The position numbers and the translations under genes were made by a program. Of a stretch of 64,000 bases of DNA, positions 47,608-59,300 are shown in pieces. The notes below the pieces were generated by a model. That model did no database searches and was not told the origin of the DNA. It saw nothing but the letters and a program-made list of their open reading frames with translations. Source of the DNA: Streptomyces spinoverrucosus (GTDB lineage: Bacteria; Actinomycetota; Actinomycetes; Streptomycetales; Streptomycetaceae); NCBI RefSeq assembly GCF_006539505.1, contig NZ_BJND01000008.1:62001-126000 (forward strand). Direction: 5' to 3'. How positions within the stretch are numbered: the stretch's first letter is position 1; each line of letters starts with the position of its first letter.

Positions 47608-48489
47608 ATGGACATCGGCGAAGGGGAGGCGGCCACGGGCGTGGGCGACCGGACGGTTCCGGCGGGGGAGTGGGAGCGGGAACCCCATCCGTCGGACAGT
47701 CTGCGTACGTTCGGCGCGGTCGTCCAGGCCTTACGGGAGCACGCGGGGCTCAGCCGTAGTGAGTTCGCCGACATCGTCGGGTACTCCAAGCACACGGTGG
47801 CGTCGGTGGAGTTGGGCCGACGGATGCCGGACGAGGCGTTCGTCGAGCGCGGGGAGGAGGCAACCGGAAACACCGGTGCGCTGCGCAAGGCCGCTCGCCA
47901 TCTCACCCGGGGCGAGGCGGGACTCGCGGCCTGGTTCCGGCGGTGGGTGCGGCTGGAGCGCGATGCGGTGAGTCTGTGTACGTACGAGTGCCGGTTGGTG
48001 CCGGGGCTGTTGCAGTCGGAGGCGTATGCGCGGGCACTCTTCGAGAACCGGATCCCGCTGCTGACGGATGAGCAGCTGGAGGCTCAGGTTGAGGCGAGGA
48101 TGGAGCGGCAGCAGATGCTGTACGAGCGTCCGACAGTTCCGTTCCACTTCATCGTTGAGGAAGCAGTCCTGCGGCGGAGGCTGGGCGGTGCCGAGGTACG
48201 GCGCGAGCAACTAAACCACGTTCTGGAGCACACGTTGCCTCGCAACGTGACGTTGCAGATCATGCCGCTGGAAGCCGAGTACCACTCGTGCATGGATGGG
48301 CCGCTGCGCCTACTGGAGACCCCAGAAGGGCGTCGACTCGCATACTCGGAGGGCCAAGAGAGCGGGCGGCTGATTGGCGACTCGAAAGAGGTGAGAGTTC
48401 TCCAGCAGCGCTATGACACACTGCGGTCGCAGGCCCTGCACCCCAAAGATTCCAGGGCCTTGCTGGAGCGACTGCGAGGAGAGACATGA
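47608..48489 (+). CDS. XRE regulator with DUF5753 domain
   Basis: The 293-residue product has an N-terminal XRE helix-turn-helix (FGAVVQALREHAGLSRSEFADIVGYSKHTVASVELGRRMPDE) and a C-terminal DUF5753 effector domain (LCTYECRLVPGLLQSEAYARALF, VEEAVLRRRLGG, NVTLQIMPLEAEYHSCMDGPLRLLE). In Streptomyces these regulators pair with a small DUF397 protein and often a SpoIIAB-like ATPase. The DUF397 gene follows with a 4-bp overlap. ATG 47608 was chosen from the family start and a GGAGAG upstream. The role is usually developmental or stress-related rather than defence. Confidence 0.85.
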   Translation: MDIGEGEAATGVGDRTVPAGEWEREPHPSDSLRTFGAVVQALREHAGLSRSEFADIVGYSKHTVASVELGRRMPDEAFVERGEEATGNTGALRKAARHLTRGEAGLAAWFRRWVRLERDAVSLCTYECRLVPGLLQSEAYARALFENRIPLLTDEQLEAQVEARMERQQMLYERPTVPFHFIVEEAVLRRRLGGAEVRREQLNHVLEHTLPRNVTLQIMPLEAEYHSCMDGPLRLLETPEGRRLAYSEGQESGRLIGDSKEVRVLQQRYDTLRSQALHPKDSRALLERLRGET

Positions 48490-48680
48490 GCACGACGGAA
48501 CTCGCCTGGTTCAAGTCAAGCTATAGCGGTAGCTCGGGCGACGACTGTGTGGAGGTCGCCGTCACCGAGCAGGCCATCCACGTACGGGACTCCAAGGATC
48601 TGGCCCGCCCGCCCTTCGCCGTGGGCCGCGAGGGCTGGGCGCCCTTCGTGAGGTTCGTGTCGGGCGCCTCGGAGGTGTAG
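48486..48680 (+). CDS. DUF397 protein
   Basis: The 64-residue product is a canonical DUF397 protein: LAWFKSSYSGSSGDDCVEVAV, IHVRDSKDLARPPFAVGREGW, APFVRFVSG. The Scr1-type model has it acting as an antagonist or partner of the upstream XRE/DUF5753 regulator. The ATG overlaps the regulator stop (ATGA). Its whole 3' portion lies antisense to a hypothetical gene on the other strand. Confidence 0.88.
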   Translation: MSTTELAWFKSSYSGSSGDDCVEVAVTEQAIHVRDSKDLARPPFAVGREGWAPFVRFVSGASEV

Positions 48681-49150
48681 CCGAGCGCGGCACGGTTGAT
48701 GTGGCGGTCGCCGAGGTCGGGAGTCGGCTTCGGCGCGGCCTTCGATGGCGCGGGTTTCGCGGCCGACTTCTTGCCGCCTGCTCGCGCCCCGTTAATTGCC
48801 TTCGCTTTCGCGGCCTTCTTGGCGGCCGGTGTGCCGCGTGCCTCGAACTTCTTCCGCAACAGCGAGAGTTGCTCGCGTTCTTGGACTGTCTGGTCGGCGG
48901 GCAGCGCGTTGACCAGGGCGCGGGCCCGGCTGAGCATGTAGCGCGCCTGGGCCCAGCGCTTGGCGTTGATCGCCGTGCGTATCAGGCCGAGGGTTAGCTG
49001 CAACGCCTTGAGCTTCGCCGCCTGTCGCCGGGGCATCGGGAACTCGGCCCCGCTGCCGCGGCGTTGCCGGGCGGCACGCGTGCCCCAGTCCGCGCCCGAC
49101 GTCAGGACAACGGTTGAGCGCGGGTTGCTGGTCTGGCTTCGACGTACCAC
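48521..49150 (-). CDS. Lys/Ala-rich hypothetical protein
   Basis: The 209-residue frame starts at a GTG 34 bp after the methylase gene, on the same strand. Residues 39-120 are helical and basic (PRRQAAKLKALQLTLGLIRTAI, RWAQARYMLSRARALVNALP, REQLSLLRKKFEARG), and look like real protein. The tail is an AK/PA-rich, disordered-looking stretch. The last 50-odd codons are antisense to the DUF397 gene and end SVTATSTQSSPELPL, which reads like a shadow. The true protein may be real but have lost its original stop. No family was recognised. Confidence 0.55.
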   Translation of the reverse strand: MVRRSQTSNPRSTVVLTSGADWGTRAARQRRGSGAEFPMPRRQAAKLKALQLTLGLIRTAINAKRWAQARYMLSRARALVNALPADQTVQEREQLSLLRKKFEARGTPAAKKAAKAKAINGARAGGKKSAAKPAPSKAAPKPTPDLGDRHINRAALGYTSEAPDTNLTKGAQPSRPTAKGGRARSLESRTWMACSVTATSTQSSPELPL

Positions 49151-49183
49151 GGGGTGCTTGTTCCTTCGGGGAGGTGTGCGGGG

Positions 49184-52100
49184 TCAGCTGTGGCGGGGGC
49201 CCTGGCCGGGGGGCGGGGTGAGGATGGAATGGTAGGTGCCGGACTCGCCCTCGGTGAGCGGGTTCTCCAGGGTGAGGCCGGCGGCGGCCATGCGGTCGTA
49301 TTCGGCGAGGATCAGGTTCTTGGTGCGGTACTCGCCGTGCGCCTTCATGTCGTTGTCGCGGGTGACGTTGAAGGTGTCCAGGATGTAGGCCGTGTCGTCG
49401 CGCGTGATGCCGTAGAGGTGGAAGAAGAGAGCGTCCAGTTCGGCGCGGATGACGGCACGGCGGTCCGGGTCCCAGCGGAATGGGGTGCCGGTGTCGAGGA
49501 GGTCGCGGGCGAACGGAGACATGTCGTTTGACGTGTAGGTGAGTTCGAGGATGCGAGGAATGATAAAGGTGGAATGTGGGGTTACTTGACTCGGAGACAA
49601 GACGGGAAACTGCTCAACGTAGTTGAATGAGAGGTTGGTTCCGCCGACCTTTTGCCGAACGCCATAATCGCACACCATGGAGGACAGGATTGCACCCAAG
49701 AGGGGTGCATTGCTAGCTACACGAGGAAGCGCAAGAGGGAAGGAGTGCTGAAATCCATATCGGGGCGCAGTAGAGACAATCATGGTGCGTTCGTCTGAGG
49801 CGCGACCAATGTTCCGCCACCCGAGGAGCCATTCCCGGTTCCAGCCCTTGGCAGCCAGGCGGCTGCGGACGCCCTGCTCCATGATGGGCGTGCCGTTCTT
49901 GTCGACTTCGCCGGTCGAAACATCCTGCTCTGGCACCCAGTAGCGAGGCATGGGTACGACGGAGGCGTCCTCGTGCTGTTCCACGGTGAAACGAGGAAGA
50001 GTCCCCTTGTTGAGCTGCTTCTCCGTGGCGTTCTCGTATGTGGAGAAGCGGTGGTCGTAGTGGTGGAGCATCTTCGCCTCGTACAGCGGGAGCAGACGCT
50101 CCTCGCCGCGGACGAGCACGCTGCCTTCGAGTGTCCACCCGGCCTTGACGAGGTCGTCGAACGTCTCGTTGTCCTGTGCGGCGGGACGGAACAGGTAAGA
50201 GTCGGTCGACATGTGGAACATGGTCATGAACGAGATGCCCCAGGGGTTGCCGCCTGCTCCCTTCGTCTCGTTAATCAGGACCGGCACCCGGCGGTAGATG
50301 CCCAGAGCGATGTCTGCGTCTCGCTTGCTGCTGAACACGGGGCAGGTACCCGTGTTCGGGTTCATGGTCAGGATGTCTTCGGCTGTCAGCAGGTAGCTTC
50401 GCTCGATGATCTGCTCAGGCTGCCGAACCTTGAATACCATCCGGATTGGTTCACTAAGAGTGCCGGAGCCGCGCAGCATGAATAGGCAAAAGCGCAGTTG
50501 ATTGTGGACCTCAGGGAAGACCTTGTCCTCATTCTCGAAATCGTAGAGGGCAACGAGCTGCCCCTTCGTGACGATGTCCTTGAGGAAGAACTGTGTTGTT
50601 GCGTCCGTAGCGATTCCCGACGGCACAATCATGCCCGTCCGTCCGCGCGGTCCCGTCAGCGTGCGGTTCGTCTCCGTAAAGACGGCGTACGTGTTGATAC
50701 GGCCTCGACCAGTGAGCGGATAGCGGTCGCTGCCACGGAGGAAGTGACTCTCCCCTTCCGCACGCCGCTTGGCAGCCTCGAACTCGGCATACAGGAGCCC
50801 GCCATCGCGGTCGTCGCGCAGCTCGGCGATGAGGCGCTTCCGTGCAGCGGAGTTCTTGGCCCCGGCGATGCGCGGGTCCCGCTGGGCGAAGAACTCATGC
50901 TCCACCATCTCGACCCGCTCCCACGGCGGATTCCCCACCACCGCATCGAACCCCCCAGCCCAGCCCGTACCCCGCTGAACCCCAACCCCCGACTCCGGAA
51001 CAGAGAAAACCTCCGGAAACTCCAAGTGCCAGTGGAAGAAGCTGTACTGATCCCGAAGCCGCAGAATCTCCTCATGCGTGCTGTCCGGCACCGCAGACTG
51101 GTCACGCCCCCGCAGCGCCCGAAACACCTGGTCCGTCGGCGCCTCCGGCGCACCCTCATGCTTCGGCCACACAAACGCAGCGCACCACGCGTCGGCGGCA
51201 TGCAGGTCGTGCACATACGCGGTCGACTCCACATAGGCCTGGTAGGCAGACTCCTGCGCCCGCACCTGCTTCAGGGAGTTGGCCGGGGCAGCAGTGATCC
51301 GGGCCAGCTCAGCGGCGTACCGCTCGTTCCCCGGCAGGGGCTCCGCGTCGAATAGAAGCTCGTCCTGCCCACCCCGCTGGGCCTTGTTCCGCTTGACGAG
51401 TCCGGCCGCGTACTTCCGGTCGTCCCCCTCGATCGGCTTGAAGGCGTCGTCCGGAACCCCGTCCGCGAGCAGCTTCGGTGTCGCCCCGATCAAGCCGTTC
51501 CCGTGCTTGACATGGGCGTCCAGGAACCCGAGCGGCTTCCCCGGTTCCATGGCCTCGATCCACAGCGAGACCTTGGCCAGCTCCACAGCCATCGGGTTGA
51601 GGTCGACACCGTAGATGCAGCGCGCGACGACCTCGTGCAACGCATGCCGCATCGCATCGACCGTCGGCTCAGGGTTGCGCTCCCGCACGGAGGCCACACG
51701 CTTGGCGATGCGACGGGCCGAAGCAACCAGGAAGTGCCCGGACCCACAAGCCGGGTCGCACACCGTAAGGGACAGCAGCTCATCGACGATGTCGTCGGCC
51801 GGGTCGGGATGACCGGCCGCGGTGGCCCGCTGCTCACCACGCTTCACAGCGTCGTCTATGACCGGGTCGAGCGTCGTGTCCAGCAGGCACTCGATGAGCG
51901 AGGACGGGGTGTAGTAACTCCCCGTCGTCTTACGACTGTTACCCGCCACCTCGATCAACTCGAACGAGCGGTCCGTCGCCGAGTGCTTCGGCTCCAGCTC
52001 CAGCAGGGACTCGTACACCGAGCCCAGTTCCTCGGCGTCCAGATGCCGGTAGTCGACCGCCCGCCAGCGCCGCGCGCCCGGGTCGCGGACCTGCGCGAGG

Positions 52101-53305
52101 TGCCGTACAGCCGCGAGCAGCGACTCGTTGGACAGCTTCAGGCCGTCCAGCGGCGCATCGGCCTCCTTGTGCGAGAACAGCCCACCGAGGCCCGGCAGCC
52201 CCAGCTCCGGACGGCCACCCTCCGTACCCAGAGCGTCCAGAACGATGCGCAGAGCCTCGTACTGATCACCATGCGCCGTGCCCTGCCGCCGCCGTGCCCG
52301 CTCACGCAACCGCGCCGAGGAGAAGTACCGCTCGTACGCCTCCCGTTGCCGCTCCCCGGCCTCCGGGTCGAGCAGCGCCCCGCGGTCCTCGGCGACGAAG
52401 ACGAACAGCAGACGGTAGACGAGCCGCAGCAGAGCATCCCGTAGGGCCTTCGGATCGACGTCCTCCCGCAGCCGGACGTTTTCCGGATGCCGAAGGAACC
52501 CGGTACCAAGCACCGTCAGCGCGTTCTGCACGCCCAGCCGCAGCTGATCCAACGCCCGCGCCCCTGAAGTGACAGCCTCCGCACGCCACTTCTCCAGCCA
52601 GCACCCCGCAGGCGCCGCCCCCTCCGCCACCGTGAACCGCGACGCGTGCAGCAGGCTGTACAGCAGCACGAACTCGCTGAACAGCTCACCGTCGAACAGG
52701 GCCTCCAGGTCGAATTCGACGTAGGCGGCCGTGGAGAAGGACGACGAGTCGCGCAGCAGGCGCAGGCGGCGGCCGTTGGTCAGGACCGCCCACAGGTGGG
52801 CCTCGGTGCGGTTGAGGCAGTCCTGGAGCATGGACTGGGCCGGGACCTGGCCGGCCGCCGGGCGCTTGTCCAGCTCCTGGTTCCAGGGGATCAGGTGGAC
52901 CAGCGCCGGGCCGTGGCGGTGGGAGACCGGGAACCGCTTCTCCGGGTCCGAGTCGGCCGGGATGCCCGCCGCGCCGACCTCGGTCAGCGCGCCGAAGTCC
53001 AGCTTGCGGAAGAGCTGGGCGAGCCAGTCTGTGCCGGCCCGGCCGGTCGGGTCGGCGGCGGGCGCCCCCGTCTTCGGGTCCGAGGGCAGGGCCGTGCGCA
53101 GCTCGCGCCAGAGCGGCTTGAGGTACTCCCAGGCGCGCTCGGCCTCGTCCCGCACCGGCACCGAGGCGGGCAGGCCGTAGTCGGCGGGCTTGGTGCCCGG
53201 CAGGTTCCGGGCCTCGGCGATGCGCAGCAGCATGTCGGCGGGGAGCAGGCCGCCGACCGTGGTGACGGCGGTGAAGGCCAGGGCGGTGCGGGTGGCGGCG
53301 GACAT
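49184..53305 (-). CDS. Eco57I-type N6-adenine methylase (DISARM DrmMI-like)
   Basis: The 1373-residue product is a large type IIG-like methylase. SAM motif [11 protein letters not shown] is at 516-526, [19 protein letters not shown] lies downstream, and the catalytic GNPPWERV spans 791-798. It has a helical N-terminus (residues 1-330) without an intact PD-(D/E)xK nuclease motif that I could find, and a C-terminal target-recognition-like region. In class 1 DISARM a large adenine methylase of this sort marks host DNA next to the DrmD helicase, and here the DrmD-like gene overlaps its start (TGATG). The usual partners drmA and drmB lie 12 kb away. It may instead belong to a separate kinase-helicase system. 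Confidence 0.82.
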   Translation of the reverse strand: MSAATRTALAFTAVTTVGGLLPADMLLRIAEARNLPGTKPADYGLPASVPVRDEAERAWEYLKPLWRELRTALPSDPKTGAPAADPTGRAGTDWLAQLFRKLDFGALTEVGAAGIPADSDPEKRFPVSHRHGPALVHLIPWNQELDKRPAAGQVPAQSMLQDCLNRTEAHLWAVLTNGRRLRLLRDSSSFSTAAYVEFDLEALFDGELFSEFVLLYSLLHASRFTVAEGAAPAGCWLEKWRAEAVTSGARALDQLRLGVQNALTVLGTGFLRHPENVRLREDVDPKALRDALLRLVYRLLFVFVAEDRGALLDPEAGERQREAYERYFSSARLRERARRRQGTAHGDQYEALRIVLDALGTEGGRPELGLPGLGGLFSHKEADAPLDGLKLSNESLLAAVRHLAQVRDPGARRWRAVDYRHLDAEELGSVYESLLELEPKHSATDRSFELIEVAGNSRKTTGSYYTPSSLIECLLDTTLDPVIDDAVKRGEQRATAAGHPDPADDIVDELLSLTVCDPACGSGHFLVASARRIAKRVASVRERNPEPTVDAMRHALHEVVARCIYGVDLNPMAVELAKVSLWIEAMEPGKPLGFLDAHVKHGNGLIGATPKLLADGVPDDAFKPIEGDDRKYAAGLVKRNKAQRGGQDELLFDAEPLPGNERYAAELARITAAPANSLKQVRAQESAYQAYVESTAYVHDLHAADAWCAAFVWPKHEGAPEAPTDQVFRALRGRDQSAVPDSTHEEILRLRDQYSFFHWHLEFPEVFSVPESGVGVQRGTGWAGGFDAVVGNPPWERVEMVEHEFFAQRDPRIAGAKNSAARKRLIAELRDDRDGGLLYAEFEAAKRRAEGESHFLRGSDRYPLTGRGRINTYAVFTETNRTLTGPRGRTGMIVPSGIATDATTQFFLKDIVTKGQLVALYDFENEDKVFPEVHNQLRFCLFMLRGSGTLSEPIRMVFKVRQPEQIIERSYLLTAEDILTMNPNTGTCPVFSSKRDADIALGIYRRVPVLINETKGAGGNPWGISFMTMFHMSTDSYLFRPAAQDNETFDDLVKAGWTLEGSVLVRGEERLLPLYEAKMLHHYDHRFSTYENATEKQLNKGTLPRFTVEQHEDASVVPMPRYWVPEQDVSTGEVDKNGTPIMEQGVRSRLAAKGWNREWLLGWRNIGRASDERTMIVSTAPRYGFQHSFPLALPRVASNAPLLGAILSSMVCDYGVRQKVGGTNLSFNYVEQFPVLSPSQVTPHSTFIIPRILELTYTSNDMSPFARDLLDTGTPFRWDPDRRAVIRAELDALFFHLYGITRDDTAYILDTFNVTRDNDMKAHGEYRTKNLILAEYDRMAAAGLTLENPLTEGESGTYHSILTPPPGQGPRHS

Positions 53306-56262
53306 CAGGCTTCGGCTCCCGACGAGATGGAAACGGGCTGCTGCGGCAGGTAGACGTACACGCCGAGGACGTCGGCGGGCTCCTGCGGGACGACCTTCAG
53401 ACCGCGGACGATCTCCTCGTTGGCCTTGCGCACGCGGCGGTGCGAGGCGTCGAGTTCGGCGGCCAGGCGGGTGCCGTACTCGGTGAGGTGCGCGGACAGG
53501 TCTGGCAGGCCGTCGAGGGCACGGGTGATCTGGTTGCGGGCGAGCTGCTCGTGGGTGTTGGCGGCGGCACGGGCCGCCAGGAGGGCGGCTGCCGCGTCGT
53601 CGTCCAGCCAGCGGGCGCGCGACGGCATCCCCTCGTAGGCGAGCAGCCGGGCGTCCTCCGCGACCAGCTGCCGCTCGCCGGTGCGGGACGGCAGTGTGAG
53701 GTGGAAGCGGTAGCGGACAAGGAGGAGCGTGGTGCGGATCGTCACCGCGTCCGTCGTGACCACACCGCAGCGGCGGGCGGGGCGAGGGCCCGGGGTGTTC
53801 GCGTCGAGCGCCGAGTCCAGGACGTACGAGGCGATGGCGCCGATCGCCGGGTCGGTGCGGACCAGCGCAACCTCGCCGCGGGCGATCGCCGGTGTCGTAC
53901 GGAACGGGATCTCCCGGTCCTCCTCGATCAGCCGTCCGCCGAGGGTCGCGGCGAGCGCGTCACGCAATCCGGCCGGGGCGCCGCCGGCCTGGGCGGTGAA
54001 GTCGCCGGTGCCGTCAGGCGGTTCGCGGACCAGCGCGTCCAGGTCACGCAGTGCCTCCAGGGCGAAACCGCGCACCTCGTCGGCGCCGCCGAGTGCGGCC
54101 CGTACGGCGGTGACCTCTCGGGCCACCTCCTCCGGGTGGATGGCGCGCTGGGCGTACTTGGAGCGGGAGGTCTTCTCCCGCTCGGCGGCCGAGTTCCACT
54201 CGCGCTCGACGCGGTCGAAGGACTCCTGGTGGCCGTCGAGGTCGAACAGGCTCTCCTGGCTGCCCTGCCGTCCGTGCAGCAGCAGCCACTCCACGACAGC
54301 GTCGGTGACGCCGGAGGCGGTCTCGTCGGGGACGGAGACGGAGATGCCCAGGTCCTTCTTGATCTGTCGGTGCTTCTTGAACAGCACCTCCAGGACCTTG
54401 CCGTCGATGCCGTTGTCCTCGCCGTACATGGTGATGACACGGACCTGGTCGCGCTTCTGGCCGTAGCGGTCGACGCGGCCCTCCCGCTGGTCGTGGCGGG
54501 TGGGGTTCCAGGCGAGGTCGTAGTGGACTACGGCGTCGAAGTGGTGCTGGAGGTTGACGCCCTCGGAGAGGCAGTCCGTGGCGATCAGCACGCGGCGGAC
54601 GGCCGGGTCGCCGGCCTCCTCGCCCGATGCGTCGGACTCGGCGGCTAGCTGCTCGATGCGCTCCAGACGCTGCTGCGGGGAGAGGGTGCCGGTCACCGCG
54701 GCGATCTTCGTCCTCTTGCCGAGCTTGCCCTCCAGCTGCGTGGCCAGGTACTCGGCGGTGGGGATGTAACGGCAGAAGACGATCGGGTGATACCCGTCGG
54801 CGATCAGGCCCTTCAGATGCCGGGTGAGCGCCTTCAGCTTCGCGTCCTCGGCCGGACCGACCAACTGTGCGGCCCGCTCGGCGAGTTCGAGCAGCCGGGC
54901 ACCCGCCTCCTCCGACTCGGCGGCGCCCGGCGCGACGTCCATGCCCTCCAGCCGGTCGTTCTCGGCGGAGTCGGCCGCCACCGGGGCGCCCAGCGCGTCC
55001 GCCTCCTGCGCGGTGCGAGCGGTGGCGGACTCCGAACGGGTCTTCAGGGTCTGTGCGGCGGCGGCCGGTGAGGACACCATCGAGCGCAGCAGCGCGATCA
55101 CCGACCACCAGGCGATACGGGCCTCCCGCTTGCCCTGCTCGCCGGCCGCCGTCACGCGGTCCCGTGCGTAAGCGATGGCGTCGTCGAGCAGCGCCCGGTA
55201 GGCGGGCGTCAGCTTGTACGGCTCGTCCTTGGTCCAGCGGTCGGACGGGAAGGCGGTCCGCTCGGCCAGGGAGTCGTCGGCGAGGCCGTCCTCCTTGGTG
55301 AGGTAGTCGCGGACGTCGGCGCGCTTGCGGGCCACAAAGTGCTCGGCGAGCTTCGCACGCCCCGCCGGGGACTCCAGGTCCAGCGTGGCGAGTTCGGGAC
55401 GCACCAGGCCGAGCAGGTTGCGGAACGCGGACTCCTTGCCGGAGTGCGGGGTCGCGGTCAGCAGGAGCAGGTGCCGGTCGGCCTTGGCGGAGATCCTGCG
55501 CAGCAGCTCGTACCGGAGTTGGTTCGCGGCGGACGACGCGCCGCCCTGCGCGGTGTCGTCGGCCGCCACGCAGGCGTGGGCCTCGTCGACGATCACCAGG
55601 TCCGGGCAGTGCCGTACGAAGTCCTCGCGGTGGCGGGTGGACTTGATGAAGTCCGTCGAGATGATCGTGCAGGGGTGCTTGTCGAACAGGGACTGGCCCA
55701 GCTCCAGACCGCGTTCGAGGCGCGACACCGTGGAGGCCAGGACCAGTTCGGCGTCGATGGAGAACTTCTCCCGCAGCTCGCCCTGCCACTGCTCGGCCAG
55801 GGCGGGGGAGCAGAGCACTGCCAGCCGGGTCGCCTCGCCCTGGGCCAGCAGCTCCTTGGCGATCAGACCCGCCTCGACCGTCTTGCCGATGCCCACGTCG
55901 TCCGAGATCAGCAGCCGCACTGTGCGCTGCCGCAGCGCCATCAGCAGCGGGACCAGCTGGTAGGCCCTTGGCTCCACCGCGATCGACGCCAGCGAGCGGA
56001 ACGGGCCCGCTCCTGAGCGGAACCCGATGCGCAGCGCCGTACGCAGCAGACCGGCGGCCCGCTGGTCGCCCAGGTCGGCCGGGCTCGGCGCCGCGAACTC
56101 GGCCGGACGCACCTCCTCGAAGGTGGGGAACACGGCCGCGATGTCGTCCTCGCTCCCGCCCAGGGGGCGCAGCACCAGCATGTCGGGGGCGCTCTCGGGC
56201 AGCACCACCCATTCCCGGCCACGGGCGGCGACCAAGGAGCCGGCTGTGTACGTGAGGCTCAT
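53305..56262 (-). CDS. drmD: SNF2-like helicase, DISARM DrmD-type
   Basis: The 985-residue product begins YTAGSLVAARGREWVVLPES and FRSLASIAVEPRAYQLVPLLMAL, a start typical of DrmD-type helicases. It then shows Walker A DDVGIGKTVEAGL at 121-133, DEAH at 226-229, LLTATPHSG, and the C-terminal helicase half with ATDCLSEGVNLQ and RVDRYGQKRDQV. Such enzymes translocate on double-stranded DNA. The stop overlaps the methylase start. The giant kinase-helicase gene lies 43 bp upstream, so the three probably form one transcript. The assignment to DrmD is by motif and neighbour resemblance. Confidence 0.82.
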   Translation of the reverse strand: MSLTYTAGSLVAARGREWVVLPESAPDMLVLRPLGGSEDDIAAVFPTFEEVRPAEFAAPSPADLGDQRAAGLLRTALRIGFRSGAGPFRSLASIAVEPRAYQLVPLLMALRQRTVRLLISDDVGIGKTVEAGLIAKELLAQGEATRLAVLCSPALAEQWQGELREKFSIDAELVLASTVSRLERGLELGQSLFDKHPCTIISTDFIKSTRHREDFVRHCPDLVIVDEAHACVAADDTAQGGASSAANQLRYELLRRISAKADRHLLLLTATPHSGKESAFRNLLGLVRPELATLDLESPAGRAKLAEHFVARKRADVRDYLTKEDGLADDSLAERTAFPSDRWTKDEPYKLTPAYRALLDDAIAYARDRVTAAGEQGKREARIAWWSVIALLRSMVSSPAAAAQTLKTRSESATARTAQEADALGAPVAADSAENDRLEGMDVAPGAAESEEAGARLLELAERAAQLVGPAEDAKLKALTRHLKGLIADGYHPIVFCRYIPTAEYLATQLEGKLGKRTKIAAVTGTLSPQQRLERIEQLAAESDASGEEAGDPAVRRVLIATDCLSEGVNLQHHFDAVVHYDLAWNPTRHDQREGRVDRYGQKRDQVRVITMYGEDNGIDGKVLEVLFKKHRQIKKDLGISVSVPDETASGVTDAVVEWLLLHGRQGSQESLFDLDGHQESFDRVEREWNSAAEREKTSRSKYAQRAIHPEEVAREVTAVRAALGGADEVRGFALEALRDLDALVREPPDGTGDFTAQAGGAPAGLRDALAATLGGRLIEEDREIPFRTTPAIARGEVALVRTDPAIGAIASYVLDSALDANTPGPRPARRCGVVTTDAVTIRTTLLLVRYRFHLTLPSRTGERQLVAEDARLLAYEGMPSRARWLDDDAAAALLAARAAANTHEQLARNQITRALDGLPDLSAHLTEYGTRLAAELDASHRRVRKANEEIVRGLKVVPQEPADVLGVYVYLPQQPVSISSGAEA

Positions 56263-56305
56263 GAGATGTCTCAGTTCCTAGAGGTCGAGAGGGGCGGCGA
56301 GGCGA

Positions 56306-59300
56306 TCAACGGAGGTGGAAGTAGGCGGCGTTGTGGTTCACGATGGCGTCCCAGTCCGCCTCCGCCGGGAAGCGCAGGACGTCCCAGCCGGCCTCCTCCA
56401 GGCGATACCCCGCCTCGACGTCACGGGTGGAGTCGGGCGAGTGGCCGGGGGCGTCCACGAACACGGCGAGGTTGGCGCCGTCCAGGCGGAAGACGAGGTC
56501 GGGGCAGGCCCCGGCCTCCGGGACGAGGACTTCCACCTCGTCCGGCAGCCGATAGCCCTTCGCCCGCAGCCAGCCCAACAGATCACCCCGCGCGACCAGG
56601 TCCGCGAGGTCCGCCTCCACCGGGGTCGGCGAGGCCCCCGGGGCCAGCCTGCGGAACCGCTCGCTGCGGGACTCGCCGCGGCCCTCCCGCTCGGTACAGG
56701 AGTTGGCCAGCCGTACCAGCAGCGGCTTGGCAGCGTGCCGACTCAGCTGACGGTGGTGGGTCTGGTTGGCGTACGTCAGCAGACAGGCGTAGCAGCCGCG
56801 GGCGCACTTCTCGCCGTCCGCCGGTCCGCCCTCGTCCTCGCCGGTCTCCGGGTCGAAGTGGCAGATGTCCAGGGCGGTTTTGGCGGCCTTGGCGAGAGCG
56901 TGCTTGTCGTGCTGGATCCGGCGCAGCACACCGGCACCGCCCTCGGCGGCCTCCGTGAACAGCATGCGGCGGCGCGGCCCCTCGTCCGGCGGCAGCAGCT
57001 CCGCGGTCAGTTCGGAGTCCTCCAGCTCGAACGCCGCCTCGATGCCCCGCTCCAGCGCGTACAGGAACGACAGCGCCACCGGCTCGGGCAGCGGCTCCTC
57101 CAGGGTGACCACGAGGATGTTGCGGCGGTCCTCCACGAAGGGCAGCACCCGCTTCTTGCGGCGCTTCTCGTTGCCGTCCTCGTCGACCACCGGCATGCCG
57201 GTGCCCTCGATGGCGTCCGCGGCTGCCCGGTCGTTGAGCCAGCGGCCGTCGCCCAGGTCCAGCCAGTAGCCGTCCGGCTCGCCCTCCTTGTCGCGGACGC
57301 GGCCGAGGTTGGTGATGCGCACGGTCGCCGAGTCGCCGTAGTCCAGGTCGAGAACGGGTGCCCCGCCGGCGTCGGTGACATGCGAGGTGAGGCGTCCCTT
57401 GCGGGCGCCGTGGTCCTGGAACGCGTACGAGGTCTCCAGGCGGAAACCGGCCCGGCGGCGCTCCTCCTCGTCGGAGGAGATCCGCTCGCGCGGTGTGGTG
57501 TACACCGTGTGCAGGTGGAGCAGGCCGGTGCGCTTGCCGCGCAGCTCCTCGCCGCACATCGTGCACTTGTCGGAGCCGGGCTTGACGACGTAGTGGTAGC
57601 CGCAGCCGTCGCAGCGCCTGGCCTCAGCCGTCGCCAGCTCGCCCGAGGCGTCCGGCGGCAGCTGAACCCGGGTGACCTGGTAGCGGGCGCCCTCGTGGTA
57701 GATGAGCGCGCCGGGGCCGAACTCGCGGATCGCGAGGAACCGGGGACGCTGGAGATAGTCGCCGTCGGCGTTGCGACGGTTGCCGGAGCGCGGGATGTAG
57801 GCGGCCAGCGGCAGCCGCGGGAAGCTGTAGCCCGGCAGGAACCCCTCGGACGCCAGATAGCGGTACGGATTGAAGTCGCTCATCACCGACTTGCTGTCGG
57901 TGGAGCGGTTCAGCAGCAGGTTCGTCTGTGTCTCGGCCTCCCGGCGGCGAGAGCGCGCCCGGCTCTGCTCGCCCGGGGAGAGAGTGTGGTCGACGACGCG
58001 CTTGTTCTGCTCGTACTGGTCGATGACGGCCGCCCGGAACAGGTCCCGCCACCGGTCGAAGGCGGCGTTGAACTCATCCGGAGCCCGCTCGATCCGGTCC
58101 TCGATCCACTCGTCGTACCACCAAGTCGTCGACTCGAAGTCCGCGATCAGCGGGGCGAGGACGGTACGGGCGGTGGCGGCCGCGCGTCTGCGGGCGTCCT
58201 CGTCCAGGGACCGGTTGAGGATGTCGGAACGGAGCGGCAGCGGCATCTGCGGATCGGGGCGGTCGTTGCCCTCGGGATCGTAGGTGACGTCGATGACCTC
58301 CGGGATCGCGGTGCCGAGCTTCATCTCGGTCTCCGCCAGCCAGATGCCCTGGAGATGCGAGCGGACCAGATCCTCGTTGGCCAGGTCGAGCCGCGGCGGG
58401 GCCACCTGTCCCGACACCATGTCCTGGGAGCGGCGGAAGTAGTACTGGTCGTGGCTGTTGCCCGTGGCGCAGTACGTCGTCACCAGCGCAGGCTGGCCCG
58501 AACGGCCGGCCCGACCCGAGCGCTGCGCGTAGTTCGCCGGGGTCGGCGGCACATTGCGCATCAGCACGGCGTTGAGCGAGGAGATGTCCACGCCCAGCTC
58601 CATCGTCGGCGAGCAGTACAGCAGGGGCAGTTTGGCCTCCCGGAACTGCTCCTCCCGCTCCAGCCGGTCCTCCGGAAGGACCTGAGCGGTGTGCTCCCGC
58701 GCGAACAGACCGGCCAGCTCGGCGGCCGCGGTCCGGTACAGGTCTCGGAAGAACGGGTTGACGCGCGGGCCCTCCCCGCTGCTGTAGGTGCGCGCGAGTG
58801 GGTCGACCGCGCCGCGTTCACCGTTCCCTGCGCGCCAGATCAGGTGGGCGGCGGACACCCGGTAGCCGGTGCGCTTCTGCGCCGCACGGCGACGGTAGGC
58901 CGGGCCGGAGGACTCGGGGGTCGCGTCCACCTCGCGCACCAGGTCGGCGTCGCGCAACACCTTCAGCAGGTCTTCGATGACGGACTGAACGTCGTCCAGG
59001 CTCACGGACGCCTCGCGCAGCTCGGGCATGTTGCGCCGCAGGTACTTGCCGAACTTGCCGCGGGCCGACAGGAACAGCGCGGTGCGCTCCATTCCCGGTC
59101 GTGAGCCGTACGGGTAGGCGGTTCCGACGGCCGGCCGGTCACTCTCGCTCAGCACCCACGCCCCGGTCAGCCGCTCCTCGCTCGCCCGCTGAAGGGTGTC
59201 GAAGTCGTCGCGGAAGTACTGCACGTCGATGGCGAGGGCCCGACGCATGAAGTCGAGCAGCGTACGGGCGATCTCCTCGCGCAGCGCCGGATCGGCGTCG

